NCBI GenBank assembly: GCA_905235295.1
Contig: CAJOLF010000004.1
Coordinates: 1 to 46,092, forward strand
Origin: an uncultured Ruminococcus sp.
Lineage (GTDB): Bacteria; Bacillota; Clostridia; Oscillospirales; Acutalibacteraceae
Direction: 5' to 3'
DNA: 46,092 nucleotides
Under the pieces are notes generated by a model. The model did no database searches. It was given only the letters and a program-made list of their open reading frames with translations, and was not told the origin of the DNA. Numbering within the stretch: position 1 is the stretch's first letter; each line of letters opens with the position of its first letter. The translations under genes and the position numbers were made by a program. Positions 25,778 to 35,800 of the stretch are shown here, piece by piece.

Positions 25778-26434
25778 CTACCACACCGACGTATCTCCCC
25801 GAGAAGACTGCGGGGGCACCCCGCCGATACGGGAGTCTATTAAAATTTTTTTGTTTTCCGCGTTCGGAATAATGAAATTATTGAGAGAGTAGTCCCAGAG
25901 CTTTTCAGAGCCTTCCGGGGTAACGGCGTTCCGCTTGAGAATCTGCGAGAGCCTGATTTTGTTTTCCTCCCAAACCTTTCCGCCTGTGGAATTGTTGAGC
26001 ATAGAAGGCTGGATGTTGTCCATAGCGTGCGCGAATTTTGCCTCGGGCGTTTCCTCAGCCTCAAATTCTTCCCACAGCTCCCTAAGCTTTTTTGCCTGAT
26101 CCTGCGGAAGAATACCGAAAATCCTGTCGGCGGCTTTCAGCTCGCGCTCGCGGCGGCTCTGATTTCCGCTTTCGTCATAGGCGTAGGTGTCGCCCGCGTC
26201 AATCTCGACCAAATCGTGAATCAGAAGCATTGATACCGTGTGAAGAACGTCAATCGGCTCGTTCGCGTACTCGCTGAGCAGCACGCACATCAGCGCGGCG
26301 TGCCACGCGTGCTCGGCGTCGTTTTCGAGGGTTTGTCCGTCGGAAAGGAGCGTGCGGCGTAATATTTTCTTTTCTTTGTCCGCTTCAAGACAAAATTCAA
26401 ACTGCCTGTCAAGGCGTGATTTTTCCGCGCTCAT
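25778..26434 (-). CDS. HD-domain phosphohydrolase, YfbR-like 5'-deoxynucleotidase
   Basis: A 218-residue HD protein. Metal-site residues are H42 in NDAEHAWH, H73-D74 in LLIHDLVEID and D139 in AHAMDNIQP. YfbR-type enzymes dephosphorylate deoxynucleoside monophosphates, which fits the dCMP deaminase encoded just upstream with a 4-base ATGA overlap. The last 17 or so residues (GGVPPQSSRGDTSVW) are encoded by repeat sequence that recurs in the adjacent mosaic, so the natural C-terminus was probably shorter and has been extended or replaced. Confidence 0.8.
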   Translation of the reverse strand: MSAEKSRLDRQFEFCLEADKEKKILRRTLLSDGQTLENDAEHAWHAALMCVLLSEYANEPIDVLHTVSMLLIHDLVEIDAGDTYAYDESGNQSRRERELKAADRIFGILPQDQAKKLRELWEEFEAEETPEAKFAHAMDNIQPSMLNNSTGGKVWEENKIRLSQILKRNAVTPEGSEKLWDYSLNNFIIPNAENKKILIDSRIGGVPPQSSRGDTSVW

Positions 26435-26910
26435 CTTTTGAATTCCAGATTGATGCCGCTTTTATCGGTCTTAAACACAGTGAGCTTTATTCCTGCCGAG
26501 GTGAGCATTTTTTTAGAAGCGATAGTGGCGGGTGAGTCGGCGTATTTGTCATAGAGGTAGACTATCTCGGAAATTCCCGACTGAATAATCGCCTTGGCGC
26601 ACTCGTTGCACGGGAACAGGTCAACGTAAAGCCGCGCGCCGTTGAGATTTTTGCCTTTGGCGTTCAAAATCGCGTTAAGCTCGGCGTGAACGACATAGTT
26701 GTATTTGGTGTCGTTGCCCTCGCGCTCCCACGGATAAATATCGTCCGAGCAGCCGTAGGGGAAGCCGTTGTAGCCTGTTGACAAAATAATGTTGTTGCTG
26801 TCGACAATGCACGCGCCGACCTGGGTGTTGGGGTCCTTGCTGCGCTTTGCGGCGAGCAGGGCGACGCCCATAAAGTATTCGTCCCATGAGATATAGTCGG
26901 TTCTTTTCAT
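26431..26910 (-). CDS. dCMP deaminase family protein (ComEB-like)
   Basis: A 159-residue zinc-dependent deoxycytidylate deaminase converting dCMP to dUMP for thymidylate synthesis. HAE at 75-77 supplies the zinc histidine and catalytic glutamate, and PCNEC at 100-104 the zinc cysteines C101 and C104. SKDPNTQVGACIVD is the family N-terminal signature. The stop overlaps the start of the downstream HD nucleotidase gene, so the two are translationally coupled in one nucleotide-pool operon. Confidence 0.92.
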   Translation of the reverse strand: MKRTDYISWDEYFMGVALLAAKRSKDPNTQVGACIVDSNNIILSTGYNGFPYGCSDDIYPWEREGNDTKYNYVVHAELNAILNAKGKNLNGARLYVDLFPCNECAKAIIQSGISEIVYLYDKYADSPATIASKKMLTSAGIKLTVFKTDKSGINLEFKR

Positions 26911-27099
26911 AAGTTGTCACCTCAAAATCTGTTTTGAATAAGCTGTTTACGGGTTGAGCGCTTTTTATATTCAGTAAAACCAAATTCAGTATAGCATAAT
27001 ATGCTTTTTTTTGAAAGTATTTTACGGTATATTTGATAAAAAATTTTATTATATATTGATTTTTATTCTTAAAAGGTGTATTATGACGTAAAGTGATTG

Positions 27100-27129
27100 C
27101 GGGAGATTGGCGTTGGAAAAAATCTCCCG
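27100..27129 (+). promoter_or_regulatory. Leader hairpin upstream of trkA
   Basis: cgggagatt and aatctcccg pair perfectly around a 12-base loop, 26 bases before the trkA start. No T-run follows, so it is not a plain terminator; it may be a leader structure. The remaining region 26911-27099 is AT-rich and shows nothing else I recognise. Confidence 0.5.
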
Positions 27130-27155
27130 TATATATTTGATTTTGAGGGGTAAAT

Positions 27156-28514
27156 ATGAAGATAATTATTGTCGGCTGCGGCAAGGTCGGAACCTCAATA
27201 GCTAACGAGCTGAACGCCGAGGGACACCAGATAAGGCTTATTGATATTAACAGAGCCGCGGTTACAAGGCTATCGGAATCCATTGACGCAATGGGAATTG
27301 AGGGTAACGGTGCGACCTACGAAACGCTCAGCGAGGCGGAGGTTTCGTCCGCGGATTTGGTAATTGCCGCTACGGCAAGGGACGAGGTCAACCTGTATGC
27401 CTGCCTGATGGCAAAGAATTCGGGAGCGAAAAACACTATTGCGAGGGTTCGCAACCCCGAGTACACAAACGACCTTTTCAGAGTTAAGGACGCGATGGGA
27501 CTTTCGATGTCAATTAACCCCGAGCTTACTGCCGCGATGGAGATAAGCAGGCTTCTGAGATATTCGGGAGCGCTTGAAATCGACAGCTTTTCAAAGGGAG
27601 CCGCCGAGCTTATCAAGGTTATTGTTCCCAAGAACTCGATTGTTGTCGGAAAGGAAATCAGCAAAATTGACATCCTGAAGGGCAAGGTAAGAGTTTGTAC
27701 GGTTGAACGAGGCAGCGAGGTGTTTATTCCGAACGGCGACTTTGTGATTGAGGAAGGCGACAGGGTTTCTGTCGTTGCAAAGCCCGAGGTAGCCGCTAAG
27801 TTCTTCAAAAAGGCTAACTTTACAATCGGAAGAAGCCGCAACGTAATTATCCTCGGCGGAGGAAGAATCTCTTTTTACCTTGCGCAGAAGCTCCTTAAAA
27901 CAGGAGCCGACGTCAAGATTATCGAGCGCAATCCGCAGCGCTGCGAGGAGCTTGCGGACGCTCTTCACGACGCCGTTATTATTAACGGAGACTGTATGGA
28001 TCAGGACTTGCTTTTGAGCGAGGGAATCGAAAGCGCCGACGGCGTTGCCGCGCTGATGGATTACGACGAGGAAAATATTTTGATTTCGCTTTACATCAGG
28101 GGCGTGTCCAACGCAAAGGTTATCACGAAAATCAACAACGATTCGTTTGACAATATAATAGACAAGCTTGACATTGAAACTGTAATTAACCCTAAGAACA
28201 TCACCGGCGAATACATCGCGCGGTACATCAGGGCGATGCAGAACTCTATGGGCAGCAACGTCGAGTCGCTGTACAGGCTCAACGAGGGCAGGGTAGAGGC
28301 GCTTGAATTCAGGGCGAAAAGCTCGACAAGGGTTGCCGGTATTCCGCTTTCTCAGATGAACCTAAAGGATGATTTGCAGGTAATCTGCATCAGCCGCAAG
28401 GGAAAGGTAATTCTTCCGACGGGCTCCGACTGCATTTTGCCCGACGACAGGGTGGTTGTAATTACAAAGCACAAGGGTCTCAGCGACCTTGACGATATTA
28501 TGGACAGGCGTTGA
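27156..28514 (+). CDS. trkA: Trk potassium uptake regulatory subunit TrkA
   Basis: A 452-residue cytoplasmic NAD-binding gating ring subunit of the Trk potassium channel. Two RCK modules are visible: the first Rossmann motif GCGKVGTS near residue 7 with its TrkA_C part (about 140-220, KVIVPKNSIVVGKEIS), and the second GGGRIS near 232 with its TrkA_C part at about 370-450. This double-RCK length is typical. gaggggt precedes the ATG. trkH follows nine bases after the stop. Confidence 0.95.
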   Translation: MKIIIVGCGKVGTSIANELNAEGHQIRLIDINRAAVTRLSESIDAMGIEGNGATYETLSEAEVSSADLVIAATARDEVNLYACLMAKNSGAKNTIARVRNPEYTNDLFRVKDAMGLSMSINPELTAAMEISRLLRYSGALEIDSFSKGAAELIKVIVPKNSIVVGKEISKIDILKGKVRVCTVERGSEVFIPNGDFVIEEGDRVSVVAKPEVAAKFFKKANFTIGRSRNVIILGGGRISFYLAQKLLKTGADVKIIERNPQRCEELADALHDAVIINGDCMDQDLLLSEGIESADGVAALMDYDEENILISLYIRGVSNAKVITKINNDSFDNIIDKLDIETVINPKNITGEYIARYIRAMQNSMGSNVESLYRLNEGRVEALEFRAKSSTRVAGIPLSQMNLKDDLQVICISRKGKVILPTGSDCILPDDRVVVITKHKGLSDLDDIMDRR

Positions 28515-28523
28515 TTTTTTTCT

Positions 28524-29972
28524 ATGAATAAAAGGATTATTGTTTATATCCTCGGCTGGGTTTTGATTGTTGAGGGCTTGGCTATGCAGGTTTGTACGGT
28601 TACGTCCTTTATCTACCGCGAGCACGAGGGAATGTACTTTTTGCTTACGGGCGTAATCAGCGCCGCGATAGGCGTTGCCTGCGTAACGTTCAAAAAAAGA
28701 AAAAATATGGTCTTGTACCAAAAAGCGGGATTCGCGGCAACAGCGCTGAGCTGGATTGTGCTGTCGCTTGTGGGCTGCCTTCCGTTCTGGCTCAGCAAAG
28801 AGATTCCGCGGTTTACCGACGCTCTGTTTGAGACGGTTTCGGGTTTTACCACCACGGGAGCAAGTATTCTGACGGATGTTGAAAGCCTGAGCCACGGTAT
28901 GCTGATGTGGCGAAGCCTGATGAACTGGCTGGGCGGAATGGGCGTTATCGTCTTTTTGCTCGCGCTGATTCCAAAGCTCGGCGGTCAGCAGAACATCTAC
29001 CTGATGAAGGCGGAAAGCCCCGGCCCGATTATCGGCAAGGCGGTGCCGCACATGCGTACCTACGCCGCGCTGCTGTACGGAATTTACTTTGGACTTACCG
29101 CGCTGGAGTGCGCGCTTTTGCTCTTTGGCGGAATGGGATTTTTTGACGCCGTAAACACCAGCTTCGCTACCGCGGGTACAGGCGGCTTCGGTATTCACAA
29201 CGCCAATATCGCCGCGTATCAATCCTACTATTTGCAGACGGTAATCGCGGTGTTTATGATGCTTTTCGGCATCAACTTTTCGTTCTACATCCTGCTTATC
29301 GCGCGAAAGTTCAAGCAGGCGTTAAAGATAGAGGAGCTTTGGTTTTATCTGGGAATCATCGCGGTTTCTACTGTGATAATCGGCTTTACAATCATTCCGA
29401 GGTACCACAACGCTCACGAGGCGTTCCACCACAGCTTCTTCTATGTTTCTTCAATCATAACCACAACAGGCTTCGGAATAGGAGATATAAACGGCTGGCC
29501 GATGCTCGCCAAGGCGATTATTTTGGTAATCACCTTTACGGGAGCGATGGCGGGCAGCACCGGCGGCGGATTCAAAATCTCGCGAATGGTTCTGCTTGCC
29601 AAGGAGGCGAGAAAAGAGCTCAAGCTTTTGGTTCATCCGCGAAATGTCCGCGCCGTAAAAATGGACGGCAAGGCGGTTGACCACAACGTTATGAGAACCA
29701 CCTCGGTTTTCCTTGTGTGTTATCTGGGCATTTTTGTGATGAGCTTTTTGCTGGTTTCGATAGACGGCAAGGACTTTTTGACAAGCTTTACCTCTGTCGC
29801 CGCGACGCTCAACAACACAGGTCCGGGTATGTCGCTTGTCGGTCCGGTGGGCAACTATTCGATGTTCAGTAACCTTTCAAAGTACGTTATGATGTTCGAT
29901 ATGCTCGCGGGCAGACTCGAGATTTTCCCGCTTTTGATTCTGTTTATGCCGTCAATTTGGAAAAAATCATAA
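28524..29972 (+). CDS. trkH: Trk potassium uptake membrane subunit TrkH
   Basis: A 482-residue polytopic channel of the TrkH/KtrB family with four pore loops. Filter-type sequences are visible as VSGFTTTGAS (about 108-117), TAGTGGFGIHN (about 215-225), ITTTGFGIGD (about 310-319) and LNNTGPGMS (about 425-433). It lies in an operon with trkA, which gates it. The start lacks a strong ribosome site and may depend on coupling with trkA. Confidence 0.94.
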   Translation: MNKRIIVYILGWVLIVEGLAMQVCTVTSFIYREHEGMYFLLTGVISAAIGVACVTFKKRKNMVLYQKAGFAATALSWIVLSLVGCLPFWLSKEIPRFTDALFETVSGFTTTGASILTDVESLSHGMLMWRSLMNWLGGMGVIVFLLALIPKLGGQQNIYLMKAESPGPIIGKAVPHMRTYAALLYGIYFGLTALECALLLFGGMGFFDAVNTSFATAGTGGFGIHNANIAAYQSYYLQTVIAVFMMLFGINFSFYILLIARKFKQALKIEELWFYLGIIAVSTVIIGFTIIPRYHNAHEAFHHSFFYVSSIITTTGFGIGDINGWPMLAKAIILVITFTGAMAGSTGGGFKISRMVLLAKEARKELKLLVHPRNVRAVKMDGKAVDHNVMRTTSVFLVCYLGIFVMSFLLVSIDGKDFLTSFTSVAATLNNTGPGMSLVGPVGNYSMFSNLSKYVMMFDMLAGRLEIFPLLILFMPSIWKKS

Positions 29973-30000
29973 AACGCGCCTTTTATTACGGCGAAAAAAT

Positions 30001-30029
30001 CGGGGCGCCCGTGCGTCCCGTTATTTTTT
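30001..30029 (+). terminator. Terminator after trkH
   Basis: ggggcg pairs with cgtccc around cccgtg and is followed by ttatttttt. It ends just five bases before the ApbE start codon, so ApbE expression by read-through would be limited, or the hairpin is an attenuator. Confidence 0.6.
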
Positions 30030-30033
30030 GAGT

Positions 30034-31044
30034 ATGAAAAAGATTAAAACTTTTCTGTTGACAATTTTAATTGCTTTAATTCCGCTTTTGTGCGCGTGCG
30101 GCGCTCAAAACAGCAGGTTGAGCGAGAGCGTATTCGCTATGGACACCTATATGCAGCTTGATATTTACGGCGAGCAGTCCGCGCTTGACAGTGTAAAGGC
30201 GGAGCTTTTGAGGCTGGATTCCCTGCTTTCAACAACCGAGCCCCAAAGCGATATTTACCGCCTTAACCAAAATCATTCGGCGGAGGTTGACGAAAGCACC
30301 GCCGAGCTGATTAAAAAATCGCTTGAATACTGCGCCGATACCGACGGAAGTCTTGACATCACGGTTTATCCGCTCGCGGAAAAGTGGGGCTTTATTGATA
30401 AAAATTACACGATTCCAAAGCAGAGCGAGCTTGACAGCCTGCTTAAAAACGTCAGTTACAAAAGGGTGGAGACGGACGGAACAAAAATTACCGTTCCCGA
30501 CGGCTTTAAACTTGACTTGGGCGCGACCGCAAAGGGCTACGCTGCCGACAGGGCGAAGGCTCTGCTTGAGGAAAGCGGCGTTAAATCCGCGATTCTTAAC
30601 CTCGGCGGAACGGTGCTCGCCTACGGAGAAAAGCCGGACGGAGAGAGCTGGCGCGTGGGAATAACGAACCCGGAAAGCACGGACGGGTATATGGGCGTAA
30701 TCGAATGCAGGGACAAAATTGTCGTCACCTCGGGCAGCTACGAGCGGTACTTTGTCGGTGACGACGGAAAAAGATACTGCCATATTATCAATCCGCGAAC
30801 AGGCTTGCCCGCTGATAACGGCACGGTTTCCGTCACGGTTGTGTCGGACGACGGCACAAAAAACGACGCGCTGTCTACCGCGCTGTTTGTTATGGGGGCG
30901 CAAAAGGCTGCGGAATACTGCAGGGCTAACGACGGCTTTGACTGCGTAATCCTTACGGAGGATAAAACGGCTTACGTCACCGAAGGCTTGGCGGATTCGT
31001 TCTCGCTGACCGGCGACGGAGAATATGAGAAGGTAATAATTTAG
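30034..31044 (+). CDS. apbE: FAD:protein FMN transferase ApbE, lipoprotein
   Basis: Attaches FMN covalently to threonine of target proteins such as Rnf or NQR subunits and extracytosolic flavoproteins. It has 336 residues. The lipoprotein signal ends at LLCAC (C about 21). Family landmarks are VFAMDTYM near 34-41, the LDLGATAKGYAADRA segment near 165-180, LNLGG near 195, VTSGSYERYF near 230 and HIINPRTGLPA near 249. No Rnf or substrate gene is in the window. A terminator-like hairpin directly precedes the start, leaving no clear ribosome site beyond tttgag. Confidence 0.92.
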   Translation: MKKIKTFLLTILIALIPLLCACGAQNSRLSESVFAMDTYMQLDIYGEQSALDSVKAELLRLDSLLSTTEPQSDIYRLNQNHSAEVDESTAELIKKSLEYCADTDGSLDITVYPLAEKWGFIDKNYTIPKQSELDSLLKNVSYKRVETDGTKITVPDGFKLDLGATAKGYAADRAKALLEESGVKSAILNLGGTVLAYGEKPDGESWRVGITNPESTDGYMGVIECRDKIVVTSGSYERYFVGDDGKRYCHIINPRTGLPADNGTVSVTVVSDDGTKNDALSTALFVMGAQKAAEYCRANDGFDCVILTEDKTAYVTEGLADSFSLTGDGEYEKVII

Positions 31045-31050
31045 TATTAT

Positions 31051-31917
31051 TTAAAATTCCCAGTCGGGGATGTATTCCTCGTCCGCGGACGATAAATCTT
31101 GGGTAAAGCCGTCAAGCTCGAGCTCATACAAAACGCGCTTTACCTTTTCGTACTCGCGCTTTGTGATTTTCCTGCCGAGCTTGGGGTCGTTTTTGACCTC
31201 TCCCCACGGAACATACTGGCACATCAGGCTTACCAAAATTTTGCTGCCAAAGCTTCGCTTCAGGATTTCCAGCGCGTCTATGCTGTTCTTTGTGTGCGCC
31301 GGAAGTATAAGCTGCCGAACAATAACGCCCTTTTGCATTATTCCGTCATCATCGAGCCTCGGTTCGCCGACCTGGAACAGCATTTCCTTAATCGCCGCGA
31401 GGGCTGTGTTGACGTAATTCGGCGCGGAGGAAAGCTTTTGGGCGAGCCTGTCGTCGCTGTACTTGAAATCGGGCAGATAAATGTCGACCAGACCGTCAAG
31501 TATGCTCAGGGTTTCGGGCGAGGTGTAGCCGCTGCAATTATACACAACCGGCACCCTCGGGGTGTAAAGCTCCAAACTTTCGGCGACCGCCGGAACAAAG
31601 TGATCCGCCGTGACAAGGTTGATGTTGTGAACTCCCGCTTCCTCGAGCATTTTGTAGCAGTCCGCAAGCTGCTGCGGCGTGAGCGTAACTCCATTTTTCA
31701 GAGCGGAAATCTCATAATTTTGACAGAATTTGCAGCGCATGGTACAGCCCGAGAAAAACACGGCTCCGCTGCCGTTTGTTCCGCTGATGCACGGCTCCTC
31801 TCCGTAGTGAGGCGCTACCCTCGCCACGACAGGCGCGGTTCCCATACCGCAAAAGCCGCTCCCTGTGTTTTCGGTTCTTACCGCCGAGCATTTGCGCGGA
31901 CAAAGATTACAAATCAT
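31051..31917 (-). CDS. Radical SAM protein, PflX/COG1313 type
   Basis: A 288-residue radical SAM enzyme related to pyruvate formate-lyase activating proteins. The iron-sulfur cluster motif is C58-x3-C62-x2-C65 in FFSGCTMRCKFCQNYEIS. An extra N-terminal cysteine cluster (C3, C6, C10 and C23) suggests a second metal site, as is common in this group. Its function is unknown; glycyl-radical activation is one possibility. It lies 45 bases downstream of the DUF6514-like gene and is probably co-transcribed with it. It converges on apbE. Confidence 0.85.
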   Translation of the reverse strand: MICNLCPRKCSAVRTENTGSGFCGMGTAPVVARVAPHYGEEPCISGTNGSGAVFFSGCTMRCKFCQNYEISALKNGVTLTPQQLADCYKMLEEAGVHNINLVTADHFVPAVAESLELYTPRVPVVYNCSGYTSPETLSILDGLVDIYLPDFKYSDDRLAQKLSSAPNYVNTALAAIKEMLFQVGEPRLDDDGIMQKGVIVRQLILPAHTKNSIDALEILKRSFGSKILVSLMCQYVPWGEVKNDPKLGRKITKREYEKVKRVLYELELDGFTQDLSSADEEYIPDWEF

Positions 31918-31962
31918 ATTATCACCGATAATATTCTACCATACTTCGGCGGCATAATAAAG

Positions 31963-32175
31963 CTAAATATCAAAAAATGTCAGATAATCCTCAATAATGT
32001 CGTCAAGCGCCCGCGGCTCGACGTTCATCTCGTTTAACAGCTCCACGAGCTTTTCAAGGTTGCGCTTGTCGCTGCCCATATCTGGGATTAGCCTCACTCT
32101 TTCTCCGCGCTTCAAGACCTCTATTCCGTATGAGCTTTGCAAATTATTGTTCTCCGAAATCAGCCTGTACTCCAA
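31963..32175 (-). CDS. Small DUF6514-like protein
   Basis: A 70-residue protein with the pattern EYRLISE...SYGIEVLK, then IPDMGSDKRNLEKLVELLNE and ALDDIIEDYLTF, which fits a small clostridial family (DUF6514) of unknown function. TTG at 32175 is chosen because aggaag lies eight bases before it and because the likely promoter starts transcription near 32203, ruling out the longer frame that runs back through the tandem repeats. The radical SAM gene follows on the same strand. Confidence 0.6.
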   Translation of the reverse strand: MEYRLISENNNLQSSYGIEVLKRGERVRLIPDMGSDKRNLEKLVELLNEMNVEPRALDDIIEDYLTFFDI

Positions 32176-32209
32176 ATAATTGCACTTCCTGTGAAAAAAT
32201 GTCACATAA

Positions 32210-32238
32210 ATTTTATCATATACCTTCCCTGATGTCAA
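32210..32238 (-). promoter_or_regulatory. Promoter of the DUF6514-like/radical SAM genes
   Basis: On the minus strand a perfect -35 TTGACA (32238-32233), a 17-base spacer and -10 TAAAAT (32215-32210) are present. Confidence 0.75.
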
Positions 32239-32278
32239 TAAGAAAATGTTAAATTTTTTCAACTTTTGAAATCGAGAA

Positions 32279-32584
32279 TTTTTGTACTTTATAGGAAATT
32301 CCTGCATTTTAATCCCGCCGTTACAGAAACGTTGCCGAGCATTCAAATTTTCCAAAGGCGGGAGAGAGTGCCCACCGGCATTTTTGTACTTTATAGGAAA
32401 TTCCTGCGTTTTGATCTCGCCGTTACAGAAACGTTGCCGTGCGTTCATACTTTCCAAAGGCGGGAGAGAGTGCCCACCGGCATTTTTGTACTTTATAGGA
32501 AATTCCTGCATTTTGATCCCGCCGTTACAGAAACGTTGCCGAGCATTCAAATTTTCCAAAGGCGGGAGAGAGTGCCCACCGGCA
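32279..32584. repeat. Three tandem copies of a 102-bp repeat
   Basis: Copies at 32279-32380, 32381-32482 and 32483-32584 are nearly identical, with a few substitutions, mostly in copy 2. Each holds the palindrome aggaaattcct and the phrase ggcgggagagagtgccc. Because 102 is divisible by three, open frames run through on both strands, but none has a ribosome site or recognised domain, so I treat it as non-coding. The region from 32585 to 32817 holds no other gene. Confidence 0.9.
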
Positions 32585-32817
32585 CTTTCGAAAAAATCTC
32601 CGCGTGTTAATCAATGTGAGAAAAACTATACATATTAACCAAAAACAACACTTAAAGTTTGGATTGCTCACTTTTGCTATATTTCTTTTATGGAAATATA
32701 ACCTTGTGCGAATTTGATAAAATATAACTATCATACTGGGAGTTTTGTATGAAACTTTTGCTACATTCATTTTGAACAAATTTTAATGGATTTAGTAACA
32801 TATAGGAGTGATGAAAA

Positions 32818-35800
32818 GTGAAACTCAAAAAAACTCTTTCGCTGATTTTGTCCGCAATGCTGGTAATCGGCTCCGCTTCGGTAGCGGTAAACGCCGCGAC
32901 CGATGACGGCGAGGAACTGGGTTATTATAACCAGTCCACCTACGAAACCCAGGCATCCGCGGCTTACAGCGAGCAAAACCTGGGCGCTACCTACAGCCCC
33001 GCCTCGACCACCTTCAAAACCTGGTCTCCCGGCGCGACTGCCGTTAAGGTAAAGCTCTACAAAACCGGCTCAGACGCCGAGTCGGGTTCAGGCGTAATCG
33101 GCGAATACGCCATGACCAAAAACAGCACAACCGGCATTTGGTCGGTAACGCTCAGCGGCGACCACAAGAATCAATACTACACCTACCTTGTTACCGTTAA
33201 CGGCAACACAAACGAAACTCAGGACGTTTACTCAAAGGCTACTGGCGTAAACGGTAAGCGTTCGATGATAGTTGACCTCGATTCCACAGACCCCGACGGC
33301 TGGGACAGCGACGAACACGTGCTCTTTGACAACGCTCAGGAGGCTGTTGTTTGGGAGGTTCACGTTCGCGACTTCTCTATTTCCGAGAATTCGGGCGTCA
33401 GCGAGGACAACAAGGGCGGATACCTTGCGTTTACCGAGGGCGGCACAAAGCTCAACGGCAGCGCTGACGGTGTATCCACCTGCGTTGACTACCTTGTTGA
33501 GCAGGGTATCAACTGCGTTCAGCTCCAGCCTGTTTATGACTTTGAGTCTGTTGACGAGGTTGCGGGCGCTTCTTCCACAAACCGTAACTGGGGCTATGAC
33601 CCGATGAACTACAACGTTCCCGAGGGCTCCTATTCTTCAAACCCCTATGACGGAAACGTAAGAATCACGGAATTTAAGCAGATGATTCAGGCTCTGCATG
33701 ACAGAGGCATTTCGGTAGTAATGGACGTTGTTTACAACCACACCTACACAACCGAGGGCTCCTGCCTGTCTAAGACGGTTCCCGGATACTACTACAGAAT
33801 GACATCCTCAACCAACTACTCCAACGGCTCAGGCTGCGGCAACGAGACCGCTTCCGACAAGCTGATGTACAGAAAGTATATGGAGGATTCCGTATGCTAC
33901 TGGGCTGAGGAATACCACATCGACGGCTTCCGCTTCGACCTGATGGCGCTGCATGATTACACCACAATGAACAAGATTCGTACTGACCTTGACGGACTTT
34001 ATTCCGACAACTCCGGTAAGAAGATTCTTATGTACGGCGAGCCCTGGTCGGGCGGCACATCACAGTGCCCGAACCCCTCCACTCAGGCAAACGCTTCCAA
34101 GCTTAACTCAAGAGTCGGTATGTTCAACGACGGCTACCGCGACGCTATCAAGGGCGACACCGACGGCACAGGCAAGGGCTTTGTACAGGGCAACACCGAA
34201 GCTAACGCAAGCGCGGTTGTAGCTGGCGTAAAGGGTAAAAACTTCGCGGCTCAGGCTCCGTCACAGACAATCGCCTACGCCGACGCTCACGATAACCTTA
34301 TCCTTTGGGATAAAATCCTGAAGAGTAACGGCTCGGCGAGCTACACGGTTGTCAAGGAGAGCACAACGGCAAAATGGCAGGCCCAGGTCAAAGAGGTAAT
34401 GGGACTGCTGATGACTTCCCAGGGTATTCCGTTTATGACCGCGGGCTCGGAGTTCGCGCGAACCAAGAAGGGTAATTCAAACAGCTACAACGCAAACGAC
34501 TCAATCAACCAAATCGACTGGAGCAGAGTTGAATCGTTCGCCGGTCTTGCAGCTTATTACAAGGGACTTCTCCAAATCCGCAAGAACTATTCTCCGCTCA
34601 AGGGCGCGAGCTTCTCAACCCCGACCTTCCCGTCAAGCTACGGCAATGTTGTAGCCTACACCTACTCAAACAGCAAGTCTAACGAGTGGGGCAAGATGTG
34701 CGTGCTGGTTAACGGCGGCACGGCGAGCTACACAATCTCCAACCTCGGCGCGAGCAGCTGGGTTGTTGTCGCGAACGGCACCTCGGCAGGTCTTAATAGC
34801 CTCGGCACAGTTAACGCGAGCAGCTATTCAATTCCCGCGAAGTCGGTTGCGATTCTTGTTGAAGCCTCAACCTTTAACAGACTCAACGTTACCGAAAACT
34901 TCGGCTCACTCACAATCAACCACGTTGACGACAAGGGCAACGTGCTCAAAACAAGCACTTCCACATACAGAGAGGGCAACACCTATCGCGCTATGCCCGA
35001 CACAACACTGCTCTTTGACTACAACCTTATCGGCACAGAGGGCAGCACAACAGGTACTGTTGAAGCGGGCGGCAACTACACCGTTACCTTCAGATACAGC
35101 AGCGCGGGTATTGTTTCGGGTTACCTTAACGTAAGCTATGTTGACCAGAACGGTACCGCGATTAAGGATCCTACCAAGAAGAAGCTCAGACAGGGCGACA
35201 GCTACGATGTTGCTATCCCCACAATCCAGGGCTATCAGCTTGACACCGACAACTTCCCCGCGAAAATCAGCGGAACATTCAGCGGTGAGGATACAAATAT
35301 TCAGTTCGTATTTAAGAAGTTTGATACCGATACAACTAAGGTTCACTTCTATAAGTCATACAGCAACTGGTCGGACGTAAGGCTTTACGCTTATCTCGAC
35401 GACGGCACAAAGCCCAACGGCGAATGGGCTGCCGCTCCGCTTATGACCTCAGAGGGCAGCAACTGGTACGTTGGTACCGTTAAGGCTCCGGCGGCTTACG
35501 TAATGTTCCACCCGACCACCGCTCCCGCAAGCGGTACGGCTCAGGAGCCCGGTCAGGGCGAGCAGGGCTATTACGCGGCAGGCGAGGTTTGGATTCAGAA
35601 CAAGACCGTAACCTTCTCGAGTAAAGTTGTTGTAAGCCACATTGACCTCAAGACAGGCGCTAAAATAGCCGACGACACAACAATCTCCAAGGCGCAGACT
35701 ACAAGCGATGAAACCTACACAACCTCCGCGCTTTCGGGCAGAAGCGACGTAATTGTTCCCGGCAACGCTTCGGGCAGCTACGCTCCCGGTACAGTCAACG

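Noticed and set aside
32176-32559. N-terminal extension of the DUF6514-like gene back through the repeats
   Set aside because: A strong promoter with its -10 box at 32215-32210 would start transcription inside the proposed frame, and the family similarity begins only at the TTG start.
32279-32584. CRISPR array
   Set aside because: The 102-bp units are contiguous with no unique spacers, and no cas genes are present.
32266-32638. Open frames on the plus strand through the 102-bp repeats, with repeated ECPPAFLYFIGNSC-like peptides
   Set aside because: They stay open only because the period is a multiple of three; there is no ribosome site, and the minus strand is equally open. Treated as repeat DNA.
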